Part shown: one piece after another, positions 1 through 13,204 of the stretch
Position numbering within the stretch: the stretch's first letter is position 1
How the letters are laid out: every line of letters begins with the position of its first letter
Source of the DNA: Xiphias gladius
Taxonomy: Eukaryota; Chordata; Actinopteri; Istiophoriformes; Xiphiidae
Direction of reading: 5' to 3'
NCBI RefSeq assembly: GCF_016859285.1
Contig: NC_053408.1
Coordinates: forward strand, 9,695,213-9,759,212
Length of the DNA: 64,000 nt
Notes under the pieces: model-generated
Databases searched by the model: none
Seen by the model: only the letters and a program-made list of their open reading frames with translations
Told to the model about the DNA's origin: nothing
Position numbers and translations under genes: made by a program

Positions 1-49
1 GTCCTTGTATCAGTTATACCTGACTAGCATGCTGTGTTTTGCTTCACAG

Positions 50-127
50 GTTTCCTTTTTGATCAAAATGGCAAATGATATCAGAAAAATTGATAGCCTG
101 GGGAAGATCAATACCAAGATTGACTAA
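50..127 (+). CDS. Possible terminal exon of an unidentified gene (25 codons plus stop)
   Basis: A tract ending ttgcttcacag is followed by 25 open codons ending SLGKINTKID and TAA at 125-127. It looks like an acceptor plus a last coding exon of a plus-strand gene starting before the window, but it is short, I do not recognise the peptide, and chance is a real alternative. The gene expected next to znf503 (lrmda) would be divergent, on the minus strand, so this would not be its end. Confidence 0.18.
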   Translation, partial: VSFLIKMANDIRKIDSLGKINTKID

Positions 128-1404
128 AAGGAAACTGTACATCTCCAGCATTCAGACTCCTTGGCTTTTTAGCACTATTTTACCAGTTTATTTAGCAGTG
201 ATGTTGTGATGGAATGTGTTATAACTGTGAACGGGTGTTGTTTTCCCTGAATTTTTTAACAGTATGGTTCCATTTTTTTTAAATCATCTGCTGCAGATTT
301 GAACCCAAAATCAAGTCATTCCTGGCATCCAAAGAAAGCACTGGAACAGCAATTTTCTTACACACAGCAGCAGATATTCTCTTGGACAAAGCATTGTTTA
401 AGTTAGCTTACAAACAGTAGAGTTTTCTGCAAAAAGAGATTTGTACTCTAGTACATGATTAAATATAACAGTGAGTTTCTGCACTGTAACACTCCCAGGA
501 GAAATTAATTTTGCATCTACTTATCCATTTTTTTCCCCCTGAGAGCCAGTTGTTTGGGAAAAGGCTGCTTTAAAACTGCTCTCATCAGGAATCATTTCTA
601 ATTTTCATACTGAATTCTTAGTTAATTTTGGAAAATGAGCCGATAGGTCGTTAGTCAATACTCCAGCCATCCATGTTGCAAAACAGTATGCTACTGGCAA
701 TAGTTAATATTTAGCTTTTTCCCTCTTTCCTTCTTCCATTTGTTGCTTATTAAATGCTTGATGCACAAACATGGCATCTTGAGAGAACAAAAGGCATCTT
801 TTGTCTTACCAACTGTTTTCGCTTGTTTTCCATGGGTGCTGCGTATAATTAATATCTCAGCAGTGCCGGGGGTTGTCATTTTTCAAATGGTTTCCCTGGA
901 AATGTTCTACACCTCTTAATGGCCCTGCTAATGCTGTAGCTGTCATGTCTTGGACAGCTGCACTTTTACAAGACAAACTCAGCTGTGCCACAGGCCTCTC
1001 TGTGGACTTACTCACTCTAAAGCTTTGAGGCTGGTGCTGCCAGCTGGTGATAGTACACATAACATTTGATTAATCTTTACCTTGTGCCCATGACTGGCGA
1101 GTCACCTTCCAATAGTGTCCCTGCTGTACAGAATATTTTTGCTATTTTCTGAGGGATGACAGATCGGCCAAATGGCCCCAAATACAAATGAAAGCAGACG
1201 ACCACTTACGGGTGGCCTCCAGTGTGTTGAGGCAGTGAGTTGAGAAGATTTGGACAGGGCAGTTCACACATTTAACATTATAAATAAAAAGTATTTTGCA
1301 GAATTCACGCATATTTTAGTGTATTTGCATAACCATCTGTAAATATACCAATATAAAACAGGCATTTTATACTTGAGTTTAGCTGTTTTATAGGATTTCA
1401 AGGA

Positions 1405-1625
1405 TCTCTTAAAGCAGTGGTTCAGGACCCTCGAAGAGGTCCCAAGATAAATCTGAGGGGTCACAAGATGATAATCAACTTAGGAAGGAAGAAGGAAAAA
1501 CATATTACTACAAAATATTATACAAAATTCTGTCTATTTTTTGGGAGTTTTACCTCTTCAACCCTCTAAAAATTGTTCAAATGTTCAAACAATCTGAGAG
1601 ACTCATTGGCTGAACTGATCACAAA
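1405..1625. mobile_element. Dispersed repeat fragment (hAT-type non-autonomous element suspected)
   Basis: The stretch from AAAGCAGTGGTTCAGGACC through GATAAATCTGAGGGGTCAC to about 1620 resembles a repeat common in fish genomes that begins CAGTGGTTC. Assignment is from memory; the element looks decayed and its far end is unclear. Confidence 0.35.
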
Positions 1626-3305
1626 ACTCATCGATAAAATACAATCTGTTGAATTTTGGGAAAAATTAATTCATACCCTGTGGCTATCTAAAGTTGATAG
1701 CGTATACGAATTCAAAGAAGGCTTCAAAAACACACTTTTGACTCAGCTCAAGGCCTTAAAAGTAAAATGTAATATGAAAGAACTGGGAAAAAATCAGTTT
1801 TGAATCAAAATTCAGTCTTTGTTTTCTTTACTCAAGGCCCGAACAACATATTCTCAGCCGACAAGAAACAGATCCATTAAATGTCAATGCTTAGCAAATA
1901 TCCAAAGCCACTTGACTTACAAAAGACAACAATGACTTTTACTTTGATTTATGACCATAACCATCTTCGTGAAGCCATTTGTTTTCTAACTGTCCTCTTT
2001 GACTTTGTATTACCTGATATATTTGGCCTTTTCACATGCAACCCTGACGGAACGTCAGCTAACATTCCTCCATTACAGAACAGAAAAAGAAAAGATCCAC
2101 CTAAGACAAGATATGCAAGTCGTGATAAGTAAATCACCGTGATGTGTGATATAATCACTGCGGAAGCACAAGTGCTGCTATTTTCTTCATTTCAAACACT
2201 ATCTCTCTATTCCTTTCCTGAAAGCAGATATTGTTGACTGTGAGATGGTTATCATAATCCATGAAAGTTCAGCTCGAGTTCAGGACGAACACTTAATACG
2301 CTTGTTACTTTCTAATAAGATGACACAGCACAGATAAAGCCACTGTTTGGACATGGGGTGCGTGCATGCAGTGTGTGTATGAAAAGTGTTGGGATGATGG
2401 AAATACTGAATTCATTGTAACACCCAGGAAGACCATGTAATAGTGTTCATCATAAAGCAAGAAGTGTGCGGTCACAGGACAGAAGACGGCGAAACACAAC
2501 AACAAGTTTGCATAAAAGGGCACAAACGTTGAAAACTTTGCAAATGCCCCTCTTGAGGTTTGAACTAAGAGTTATACGCTGCAAGCCAGAGTTGGTTTAC
2601 ATCTCTATCTTTGTTTGAAGCACAGCACGATGGTGGCCCTTCAACCCCCATTTTCCAGAAGCTTAGACCTGGTTTGTTTGATGAGGGCTTATCCCTCAGC
2701 TGACATATTATCGTTGGACAGGCCTCTGGCTGCGCCAAAAGAACAAGCTACGCAAAGGATTAGCCTGCACACTCGTGCTAATGCAGTCAAACTGTCAGAG
2801 AGATCAAAGCCACTCACTCCAGATTAAGACCAATTAAAGTAGGTGGCCCTACACAAATTAATAGCTGGAGCACTCACCTGTTAAAAGGAGGAAAAACAGT
2901 GAGAGGCTTTGTTCTCTCAGTTGAAGTGAGAAAATTTCTAGCTTTCCTGTTGTCAGGCCGTTATGTGTTATGGCAAGCAGTCGGCAAACAAAATCATTTG
3001 TTTCATGAGGTTATGTAAAATTCCTTTGTTTATTACACTGCAGTCACAGCCACATGAACTTGAACCACCAGAAGTGAGCTCTTAGGTCCAAATGAAAACA
3101 TGACAGTTGTCACTGCTGCCTTTAATAGCGCAGTTTGAAATAACTGGCACTTTGCTTGAAGGCTACCTTCCTCTTATTAGGGTTTGACTTAGCTTTTACA
3201 GGGCTGCACATTCTGTTGCGTAGCGCACATACCCTCTAGGGTTTAGAGCAGCTGCCAAAACCATTTATAATCTAGGTTACAGTGAGAGACATCTTATTTC
3301 CTCTT

Positions 3306-3545
3306 CAAAGGGTTGGTTCACCAAAATCACAAGATTGTAGCAGATAGTTTTGTTTTATGTGCCAAAGCTTTGAGATATCAGCCTCTGGGACTTCTGCCAC
3401 CACACCAATACAAGAGAAATGAATACAATTTTAGTTTAAAAAAAAAAAAAAAATGCAATTTGGAAAACTCAACAGGCACATCTCTTTCCAGAAAACAAAT
3501 ATACTTTTGTTCATTTGAATAATGCCACGCACCTCATTAGAACTA
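3306..3545. mobile_element. Dispersed repeat, 'GGTTCACC' family, decayed copy
   Basis: Starts AAAGGGTTGGTTCACC and runs through a GAGATATCAGCCTCTGGGAC segment, an A16 tract and a CTCTTTCCAGAAAAC segment. The same order of blocks is seen near 13.7 kb and 42.4 kb in this window, so this is an interspersed repeat, not a gene. The 69-codon open frame inside it is incidental. Confidence 0.45.
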
Positions 3546-5871
3546 CAAAAGAAATAGTTAATAGAAATAGAATGGGTAGGTCTCTGGATGATCCAGATGA
3601 TCTATATTGGGTTAGTGACACAATGTTCAGCAGCTGATTTCTCAAATTCTCAACACATGAAACCAATGGCTTGATGCAACTCCGGCTAGAGAAGAAAATA
3701 TGCCTTTTTTGTGTGCGTGTGTGATTTGAGTTATCTGACCCATTAAGGTTTATTCCAAAGATCCAATTAATCACTCTCAAAATCATTTCCTGCCAATGCC
3801 GGAGTAAGACAAAGACATGATCTCTTGTTGGGTGGGTCCGTTGCAGTGCAGAAGGGGTTAATACACTCAGTTATTACAGTAATGCGAACATCTCAGACTG
3901 AGGCATCTGAACCACAGCTGGTCAGATAGGCTGCGGGGTCATCTGAGGGCCAATGGAGGCTCTGCTGATCAAGGCCTCTGCTCTCGACAGGGGGATGAAT
4001 GATGACTGCAGAGTAAATGCCAAAACTATAAATTTCATCCCACACTGACCCAAAGCTCCTCTAAAGTTTATTTACATTTTCACATAGCATCTACCCTCGA
4101 ACGTCAATGTCAAAGGATCACAAGGCGGGATGAATTAGTGATTGCAGTGCATGCGCTATAAAACACACATTGCCAGGAAAGTTCATTTTGCTCTGACATA
4201 TCCGTTGTGAGTGCCACTGAAGAGCAGACTGAAAGGATCTTTCATTAACTTGTCTTTTCTTGTTACTCGCTCTGAATCTTGCCTCTGACTTGATCCAGAA
4301 GGGCTGAGTAGAACCGGGTGCGGTGTCAAAACCTCTCCTCAAATAGAGCTTTGTCCCGTCAATTACAAATGGTAATGGCAAAAATTTTCCTTTTGAAAAA
4401 ATAAAAAGAATTTAAAGTCGGTCACATTTTTATATGTGGAAAATAAATAAATAAGCTTAGCACCCCGTGGTTTACTTTCCAATGGGCTTTGCAGAGGGCT
4501 CTGTTTGATGTGGATGCCTAGAGTCAACTGTGTTTGGACAGTCATGGGGTGGAGCTGCCAGGCTTTTAACTGCTCCAGAGAACACAACCCACCACAGAGC
4601 AGCACATAGGAGTCCCTCTGTCCTGAGGCTGGACACAAACTATCAACTGAGAGAATAAGAGATAGAGCAGCACAGTGGGATTTATTCCTGCACAGGCCTG
4701 GGGGCTAACATAGCAGCATGGCTAAAACAGTGAAACTACCCCGAAGACGTTTGTGGCATGACTCTCAAAAAGCATTTCATTAGGTTTACTCTGCAAAGCG
4801 GAGAGAGAAGAATAATATATCTTTTATTTGAAAGAAATTTACCCCAATGTTTGTCAACTGCAGGTGAAGTGATGCAGCCAACAAAAGCAGATTTTGAGAA
4901 CTAGAAAAAGGGATTTTAACTCAGAGCTTGGAAATATAAAATGTATATTTAGGGGAGATGGAAAGAAGTCGTTGCTCCTGTTTTGTGGTGTGGGAGGCAT
5001 GCAATGCCTAATTTGAGAGAATGAACGTGCTTAAGTTATTACTGCAGGAAGGCAATCTGTCAAAGGGAGGCTGTTTTGGCATTTTGCATACTGCTGCTGA
5101 GATCATACATTCAGATTCTGCTTGCAATTACTGCTGAAGGACCTTGGATGCAGGCAGTCGGCGATTAATCCTGCTTCTGGCCTTGGACGCTTTGAAATGT
5201 CAATTCTCACTGTCCTCTGTGCCACTGCTCTGGGAAAAAAAATGCATCACATTGGCCAAACCACACCAGTGGAGTAACTGATGCCATCATTAATGTAATT
5301 AGGTTCACTTAAGTCAGCAGTATATTATGACTTACTTTGTACTGCAATGTATGGGAATTTACTGGGAAGAGGAGACCACTGAAATCTAATTTATTAGCCG
5401 TTAGCTAGTTACTGGAGCTGAGGATGAAAGATGAGTCATGATTTTAAACAGCGGACCAGTGGTTATTCAAGTCTTCAAAGCATTTCAGTAAGTAAAAGTA
5501 ACAGTGCCACAAATAAAAAAATTCTTCATTAAATGAAGCTTACATGGAAGTGTCCTGCATTCAGAATTGTCCTCGAAGCGAGACGATGGAGCTTTTGAAA
5601 GACGAAATAACACAATCTTCCCTTCAAAATTAATCAATGAAAGTCACCTGTCCTATATTCAGTACACTCAGTGGTTTTCCAGCTACGGCCTCACTTGGTC
5701 TGGTGTGACCAGTTTCTTGTGGCTAAAACTTTATGACTCTCTACAGGTAGTTTATATATCTATTTGTCTATGACAATGTCACATATTTAATAAACTGATA
5801 TATATGAAAAGTAAGATGTCACTTTATATCTACTAAATAAATGCAGAATAGAAAAATAGGGTGCAATACAA

Positions 5872-6320
5872 TATTGTACAGCAAAGGTGGAAGAAGTACT
5901 CAGACTATGTACTGAAGTAAAAGCAGCAAAAATACTCCGTATGCACATTTGCCCATTTCAGAATAATGTATATTATATTATTGGATTAGAATTATTTGTT
6001 TGTATCACTTTAAACATTGCAGGTGGTAAAGATGGGGCTAATTTGATATACTTTATAAAGTACAGTGCCACATAGTTTAATCTATAATTATTCATCAAAA
6101 TTCATTTGTTACATATATTTTGTATCATAACCTGAATCCACAAAGTAACTGGTGACTAAAGCTTTAAAATAACTGTAGTGGCGTAAGATCTCCGAAATGT
6201 AGTCGAGTAGAAGTTTAAAGTAGTATAAAATGGAAACACTGAAATCAAATACAGTTACCTCAACATTGTAATTGAGTACAGTATTTGAGTGAATGTACAC
6301 TTTCCGTCACTATTGTACAG
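5872..6320. mobile_element. Non-autonomous DNA transposon (MITE), 'acttaagtac' family, with flanking direct repeats
   Basis: The body is full of AGTACT/ACTTAAGTA words, starts near GGTGGAAGAAGTACTCAG and ends near GTACACTTTCCGTCAC. The ten bases TATTGTACAG occur at both edges (5872-5881 and 6311-6320), as expected for a target-site duplication of about 8 bp plus shared end bases; 8-bp duplications are typical of hAT elements. The strands at the ends are partly complementary. Confidence 0.6.
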
Positions 6321-6324
6321 TACA

Positions 6325-6440
6325 ATATTCTCTGTGCAATGTATTGGAGTAGTATAAGTTTACAAGAGCATGAAATGGAAATACTCAAAACTGTAGTTAA
6401 GTACAGTACTTAAGTATGCACTTTACGCCACTGCGTTAAA
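6325..6440. mobile_element. Second, partial copy of the 'acttaagtac' MITE end
   Basis: The sequence from about 6343 (TTGGAGTAGTATAAG) to 6437 (CTTTACGCCACTGCG) repeats the last third of the neighbouring element: ATGGAAATACTCAA, then GTTAAGTACAGTACTTAAGT, then the terminus. Confidence 0.5.
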
Positions 6441-8508
6441 CAACTATGTAAGTATATAGGACTGCTCAGTGTATTCAGCGTCCTGCCAGTTGACATCCAT
6501 GTGTAGTAACAACAGACTCCCTTGAAAACCTCTCTTCACTCTTTGATCCCGTCACAAAAGTGTCTTGTTTACTATACAAAGAATGTGGGTTCATCTGAGT
6601 GAAAGCAACACAGAAGCGTTGAAAAGAAAAGGGCTTCAAAGGAAGAGATTCATCATCATGTGTCACCCCTCCCACCACCCACACTACACCTACGCATCGC
6701 TGTGATCAGGACATTTAGCTGTTTAATGTGGTATGACATTTTATCCCCACCTTCAGCATCTTGAAGCAGCGTGTTATGCACAGAGTAATTTCAGTGTCAG
6801 CAAATGCCTAAGAGTTTCTTTAACCATCTGAGTCTCAAAAGAAAAAAAAAAAAAAGGAAGCAAATGTCCCAAACACACACGAAATGTTGATGTTGCCAGA
6901 ACCTACATCTGTAGATGGCTCGAAATTAGAGGCGCTGAAGACGATGAAGTTCATGTCACAAAAACAGAAATACTGCAAGTTCACGTCAACAAATTAGAAG
7001 TTCTGAAGAGGATAAAGTTAATTTCATGAAAAGACATACTGGGAGTTCAGATTGGCAAAAGAAAGCAGCTATTTGGTGAAAAACACAAATGAAGTTTTAG
7101 AAAACTCTGGCACGTCAGAATTCCAATTGACATTCCATGAACTGTGGCACTAAACATTTTGTCACACATCCAAATATCTGCATACAGGCTCATGTTATAC
7201 CCGAGCATCTGTGTCCGATCTGAATTACTAGCATGACTCTCGTGCAGATGGTCACAGGATGTGACCACCTCGTGTCGCCTGTTCCCATCCATCTACCAGT
7301 AAATAGCTCCTTTGACACTCTGTGCCCGCTTTTTGTCTGAGGGACCTCACATGACCGCCGCCATTTTGAAAATGAAACTAGGAATGAGAGATGAGCAGAA
7401 GCCCTTTTTCCCCCAAAACTGCAAAACATCACACCACATGCACAGTACATCCTACGAGAACTTTTGACCCATTTGTGGCAGGCCATGAGTCACGAGTTAG
7501 TCCCCTTGATATCACTCCTTTGAAATCTTAATGTCCAACTGCCCTTCTTCATGGCCCCTGCTCAACAGCTAAATCAGATTTATAACTACTGTCAAAGGCA
7601 GGGATGACAGATAAATTAATCTTCCCTTCACGAGTTTACATCTTGGGCATCTGGACTGCTGATCCTGCCCTAACAAGCACAGAGGTCTCGGCGAGTTGTC
7701 TTTTAATGTTGATGTGTTCATGGCTGGAGATGAATGGCTCTGTCAGAGGAATCTATTTATACAGCAGTTATATGGCAGCGCCACCAGATCCAGGACATTG
7801 CACTTCCATGAGACGAGCACCAGCATCTGTTAGAGGAAGTCAGCAAGTGACACTTCTTTGGATTTGGTGTACTGTTGAATGTAATGTGTGTCAGTTACTG
7901 TGAGGTTGAAAGAAAAACACAATTGACAAATAATATTGCATATATTTTCGTCAATAAATCAAACTTGAAAGCAGTCAGAATGTACAATTCTCTTTTTTTT
8001 TTTAATCAATTTTTTATTACGGCTTATGTAAACAGACAAATAAAAACCTATCCCCCACCCTTACCCTGGTGGTGACCAAACTCTCCCATATTTTTTTTTT
8101 TGGTGATCAATTTTTTAAAACAATCACTTCTATTAAAGAAAATGTTAAATTTGCATCTCTATACAAAACTGCATCAAAATACACATTGACACAAATTCAT
8201 GCTGATTGCTTGTAGACTGCCATATTTTTTAGAATTATAGTCTGGTAATAGAGGGACAATTAATCCTGTACATTTTGACAGTAGGACATGTCAAAAATGT
8301 CCATGAATTAAGTGTGATTCATGTGATTTAGACCCATGACCACATTTAAATTAGGACATTTAAATACATAATATATGTGTTCATAAATTGCAGGGATTTT
8401 TTATGCCAATTGATGTTAAATAGCCCACATTTACAAGATATTAGCATTTTCATCCAAATATCTTACTATACTGGTGAAGATTGGTTGAAAACTAAGAAAA
8501 ATGGACAA

Positions 8509-8536
8509 AAAATAATAATAATAATAATAAAATAAA
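8509..8536. repeat. AAT-rich microsatellite
   Basis: Seven consecutive AAT-type units followed by AAAT units. Confidence 0.75.
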
Positions 8537-8554
8537 AATGGCATACATTCTGTA

Positions 8555-9560
8555 AAGGGTTTATAATTTGTAACCAATGGCTTTATTAATCGTTAATAAA
8601 ACATTTGCTTTTTTTTTTTACAGAACTCTTTTGCCAGATTAAGCTATTTGTAAGTTTTGCTATTGCTACATAGCCAACGCTAGCATTAACAGCTATTTAC
8701 TTACCAGTCTAGAGGAAACGTTGCGAGTTCAGCATCAAACTTCATTCTTTTCCTTGCCAAGAGCTGTCTCCAGCCTTGGAAAGCAACGGCAATGTTAACT
8801 TTTGATTTGCTTCTATTACTATCACTTCTTTTCTGCTGCTGGAGACTGCTAACTGGGGCTATCTGGTTAGCCAGTCCAGCCGGCCCGTCTCATCACTTCG
8901 CAATAGCAATACACTGTAGCGTCCAGGCTTCCCTGAAGAAGTAGCTCTGCCCTGAGGCCATATTATAACCTCTTTTATTGTAAACGCAATGATGGCTGAA
9001 GCTCTTGGTAAGCGAACATCCCCACCATCCGCTCCCAGCAAGAAATCAGGAAACTCACAACTAGCACCTTTAAAGTCAAACCATTGACGGTCACTAATAT
9101 AGGGTAACAAACCATCAGCTCTACAGTTATAAATGGTAATAAATCATTAATAAAGGGTCAAAAGTTTCTCACTTTCTAATAAACCAGCCACAAAAGTTAG
9201 CAAGTCATCTGTATTTAGAAATGTTAATAATTCCTTAATAAAGGGTTCTTTCAACAATCCAGATCTGCAGCTGAAAGTTCTTAATAAATACATTTTGGTC
9301 CAAAATGCTCTGCAGCCCCTCTCTAGAAGATCAGAGGACCAAGGACCTATTGTATGAATTAAAGAGCTAAGAAGACAAAGCAAATGTCCTGCTGAAGGAG
9401 GATAAACACCCAAAAGTAGTTCTTCTTACTAGCTTAACAGTTCTATAAAGCATTAATAAATAATTTATTATGCATGAATAAAGCCTTTAGTTACAATTTA
9501 TAATCCCCTTCATGTAGGGTGCTTTATTAGAAAGTTGTACCCTTATTCTTATTTGGAAAT
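8555..9560. mobile_element. Possible composite dispersed repeat
   Basis: The block is bounded by similar words about 'cattaataaa' and 'taataaagggt' (8580, 9140, 9230, 9455) with a GC-richer centre (8690-9080). The ends GGGTTTATAA and AGAAAGTTGTACCCTT are typical of fish repeats. Boundaries and family are uncertain. Confidence 0.3.
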
Positions 9561-12500
9561 AGTAAAAAAAGTAAAGTGCATTATAAATGACCACAGTGAA
9601 TCTCTCTGACCCAGATCTATACCAAAGCCTTTAAATCTCTTGATTGTTTTTGGAGATATCGTTAGAAGCAAACATCACTGAAAATGTTTCCTCCTTAGCA
9701 GAGGTAATTAGCTGTAGCAGTACCAAACTGTATCTAAGAAGTGGTGATATCTACGACGGGTTCAATCATTACAATGCAGATCAAACTCTCATAGTTGGAG
9801 ATGAACATGTTACCATCAAACATTTTGTAAAGAAGTGCAGAGTAGAGTTATTACGAGTACAGCCGAAAGACAGGACCACCAGCACTGCAGAACTCAAGCT
9901 CGTCATTGTCGGCCCACCCTCCTCAGTACCTACCACACCTCCCCAACCCATCACATGAATCACAGCCACTACCCTCCACTGCCTCTGTAACAAAAGATGC
10001 TTTGAGGTCATGCTCCTCTTCTTTGTGCCCACCACAGCGCGTGAACAGAGAAAGAACAGAACCACTCGAGACAAGGACGACTTAAGAGGAGCTTATAATA
10101 AAAGCAGGTCCATCATAAAAGAGAATACTTGCCATTATTAAAGAAACATTCAAATAAATTACATTTTGAAGGGTGAAGTTTTGTTAGTTATCTTTTCAGG
10201 TCTTAAAAATTACAGGTGATGGTAAATAAAAATCAAATTATTTGGCTTTCCTCATCAAACTGGGTAACGGTCTTCATTGATGATAATACGCCTGAGCTTT
10301 AAGCTGCACCCCCTTTTATATTCATCGCCCCAAGAATCCTCTGTGGGGGCTTAAAACTTCAAACAGTACCTCATGAAAAAGTCAGGAGGTGTCAGACATG
10401 TGTTCCCCCTCCTTGCCCCCAACCCTGCTGGCTTGCCAACACCAAAGGCCAGAATTGATTTTGTGTGAAGCAGGACCAGCTCCACCCCCGTCAGGGATCA
10501 CCTGCCTAACCCCAGCCTGTGGCTATGATACAGCACTAACAATTAGAGAAAGAGAGAAATATTGACGAGGTATCTGCGGTTTTTCAGAGTAAATTTCACT
10601 AATTATGTATCACATGCAACCGTGAAGAACCACTGCAGACTGTTTCGTACATTGTGATTTCCTGTCAGAACATCTGAAGGAAGTTAAATTGTCACGGTTA
10701 AATTTTTTCACTCTAATTCCACATGGATGATTCTTGTGTATGAGCTAATAAAGTGAGGTTTATGGAAGATTCAAGACAGATTATCTGAGGTAAGAGCGCT
10801 GTCCTGCAACTCAGCAGGCTTTAAAGTTAGTCCAGCTGTACATAAAAAAAATGCAGTATGAAAGGTCATACAAGAGCCAGCGGAGATAAAGTCTGAGGTG
10901 GCTTTCTTGTATAGTGATCCATTTATGATCCCCTTTAAATTAAACATTCCTTCCTGTTTGTCTGCATGTGCTCACGCTGGCAGGCAACGGTAACAAATAG
11001 CAGGTAAATTTCTGATTTCCATCTCTGATCCTTGCGTTTCCGATTTTTGGAAATGCCCCTGGAAACAGGCATGGAAAAGATTTGTCTGAACTTACTGTCA
11101 TCCAAGTCTAGTCTGGTAAGAATTTAAACACTAATGTGATTAGAATTCAAAGGCTGATCCAATTCAAATATTAAATTTCAAAACATTTTGACTAGTTATA
11201 GCAGTAAAAACAACAGGTTAAAGTAATAACATTTTCTGTAATTAATAATATCAATAATGGATGCATTCTTTTAAGAGTCCCAGTAAAGCCATGTCAGTGA
11301 GCCAGCATTTATAATAGCCGGACCTTCGAGCTAGGACACCTAAAGGGAACAGAGCCATCATTAATTTAATGGCTTACAACCGTGCTTTTCCTGCTATGAC
11401 ATGTCTTAATGTCTGCTCTGAAAAGGCCTATTTTCTACTTCCTGCAAATGAATATCTTCTTTAAGAGAGAACATAAACATTTCCATTAAAAGGATCATTC
11501 TGGTTTATTACGACATTGGTCTCTTTAAACGCTTTTTTTTTTTTTTTTTTTTGCTTGTTTTGGCTATCACAACAAGGTATATAATAATAAGGTAATGATA
11601 ACTCACCGAAATACTGGCAAAGATTTGGGAACACGTCAAAATCGCTAAGAAACATGAACAGTCACCTGGACAGTTGAGCTCGATTATCAAAACCAAAACT
11701 CAGCACACCAAGAATATTGTATCCTAGGTCAAAGTTGAACCACAAAATTGGTCTGCAAACTCTAAGGGATGTTTTCAGCAGCCATGTTAGGTCATAATTT
11801 AAAGTTCACCTTTGTTTTCTCTCTCAAAAAAGTTTGGCTAGTTTGTGGTTTGTTTAAAATCTGATCATGGGCCATCCATGCGGCCTTGGGGCTTAAAATA
11901 CTGACCATGTAATCGCTAGTGTCCATGGTTTAAGGCTTGCGTGTCAACCCACATCTCTCTCTCTGTCCTGCCACCTGTATACAGTCCTCTGTCTAATATC
12001 GTGGAAAAACCACCCCAAATTGTATTTTAAAAATGAAATAAAATCTGTATGATTGGCTTCTTTTAAGCAGTGTCCCCACCACTATAACTTTGGTGAGTAC
12101 AATTTTACAGCACTATTACTGGGAGAAATTATGGCCAAAACTACAAAAAAAAAACAAAAAAAAAAAGGGACCCAAGCTGTAATCAAGCGGAATTGGCTTT
12201 TAAGTTTAGAATAAATGGTATATGCCAGGTATAACTGATGTCAGCACCCGTAAGCCTCATCTATGCGTGAGTGACTCATGTTACTAAAACACCTATTCCA
12301 TTAACACATTGCAAAAAAAAAAGGCCTAAAATAAAATCCTAATGACAACTAATATTTAATGATGTGTTTAAGTGCTAGGACCATAGTTTATGCACTATAA
12401 TGAAGCACCCATAAAAAAACAGTTTAATGCAGCTGATTTCAAGCATTAGTGTTAATGGATTTGACAGACTTTTATTTTTCCTACTACTTAATGGAGACAT

Positions 12501-12859
12501 GTGTCATTTAAGTCACTCAGCAACAGTGTAATATTTGTCTAGAGCAAATGACTTAATAAAAACACCTATGAAGTAGAAGAGGAGCTTATGAAAAGACCAA
12601 AAACGGGCTGGAAAACAAGCAGCTGTGAATGTGTTTTGGAACAGAGATTTTAAGAGCCTGGCGTCTATGTATGAGACATGACTTCCTTATTTTTAACAGT
12701 GGGCACTTCAGCCACTGGCTTGATGTCAACCTCCCGTTCTAATGGACAGCCACAAAGCTGACAGGCCGTAAATCAGACGAACTATAGAAAGCCATTAGTC
12801 CAGGGATACACAATAAAAAGCAGTAATGGTCTCGTAAAGCCCGCAACACTGCAGCAGAC

Positions 12860-13140
12860 ATTCTGATTCTGTCTATGAAGGGCTGCACGGCGCCTCAGAT
12901 GAGTGAAAATAAGGAAGCCATTTCTCTTTTGTGCATTGTTGCCTGGGGTCTCGTGGTCGTGATCAAAGTACAGTAAGATGCACTGTGCTGAGAGCTATTT
13001 ATTTACACTGTACTCCAGCTGAGTGAATATTAGAGGAGGCCATTGTGATTATGAAGTGATTCTATTGAGCTCCATGTTACAGATGCCTCATTGATTTACT
13101 GTCAGCTGGTTACAAATGCCAGATGTGCCCAGAGTGTTGG
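12860..13140. promoter_or_regulatory. Candidate conserved non-coding element A (upstream of znf503)
   Basis: Non-repetitive, balanced composition, no open frame, and dense homeodomain/forkhead-like words such as TATTTATTTACA and GTGATTATGAAGTGATT. The texture resembles vertebrate developmental enhancers; conservation itself cannot be seen from one sequence. Confidence 0.3.
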
Positions 13141-13204
13141 TTATAGTATCAAGGACAACAGTTTACATTAGTAGTTATGGTGAGTGCATTCCAGTCTTCA
13201 AATC

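Noticed and set aside
1573-1803. 76-codon plus-strand frame
   Set aside because: Begins in repeat-derived sequence and has no recognisable similarity.
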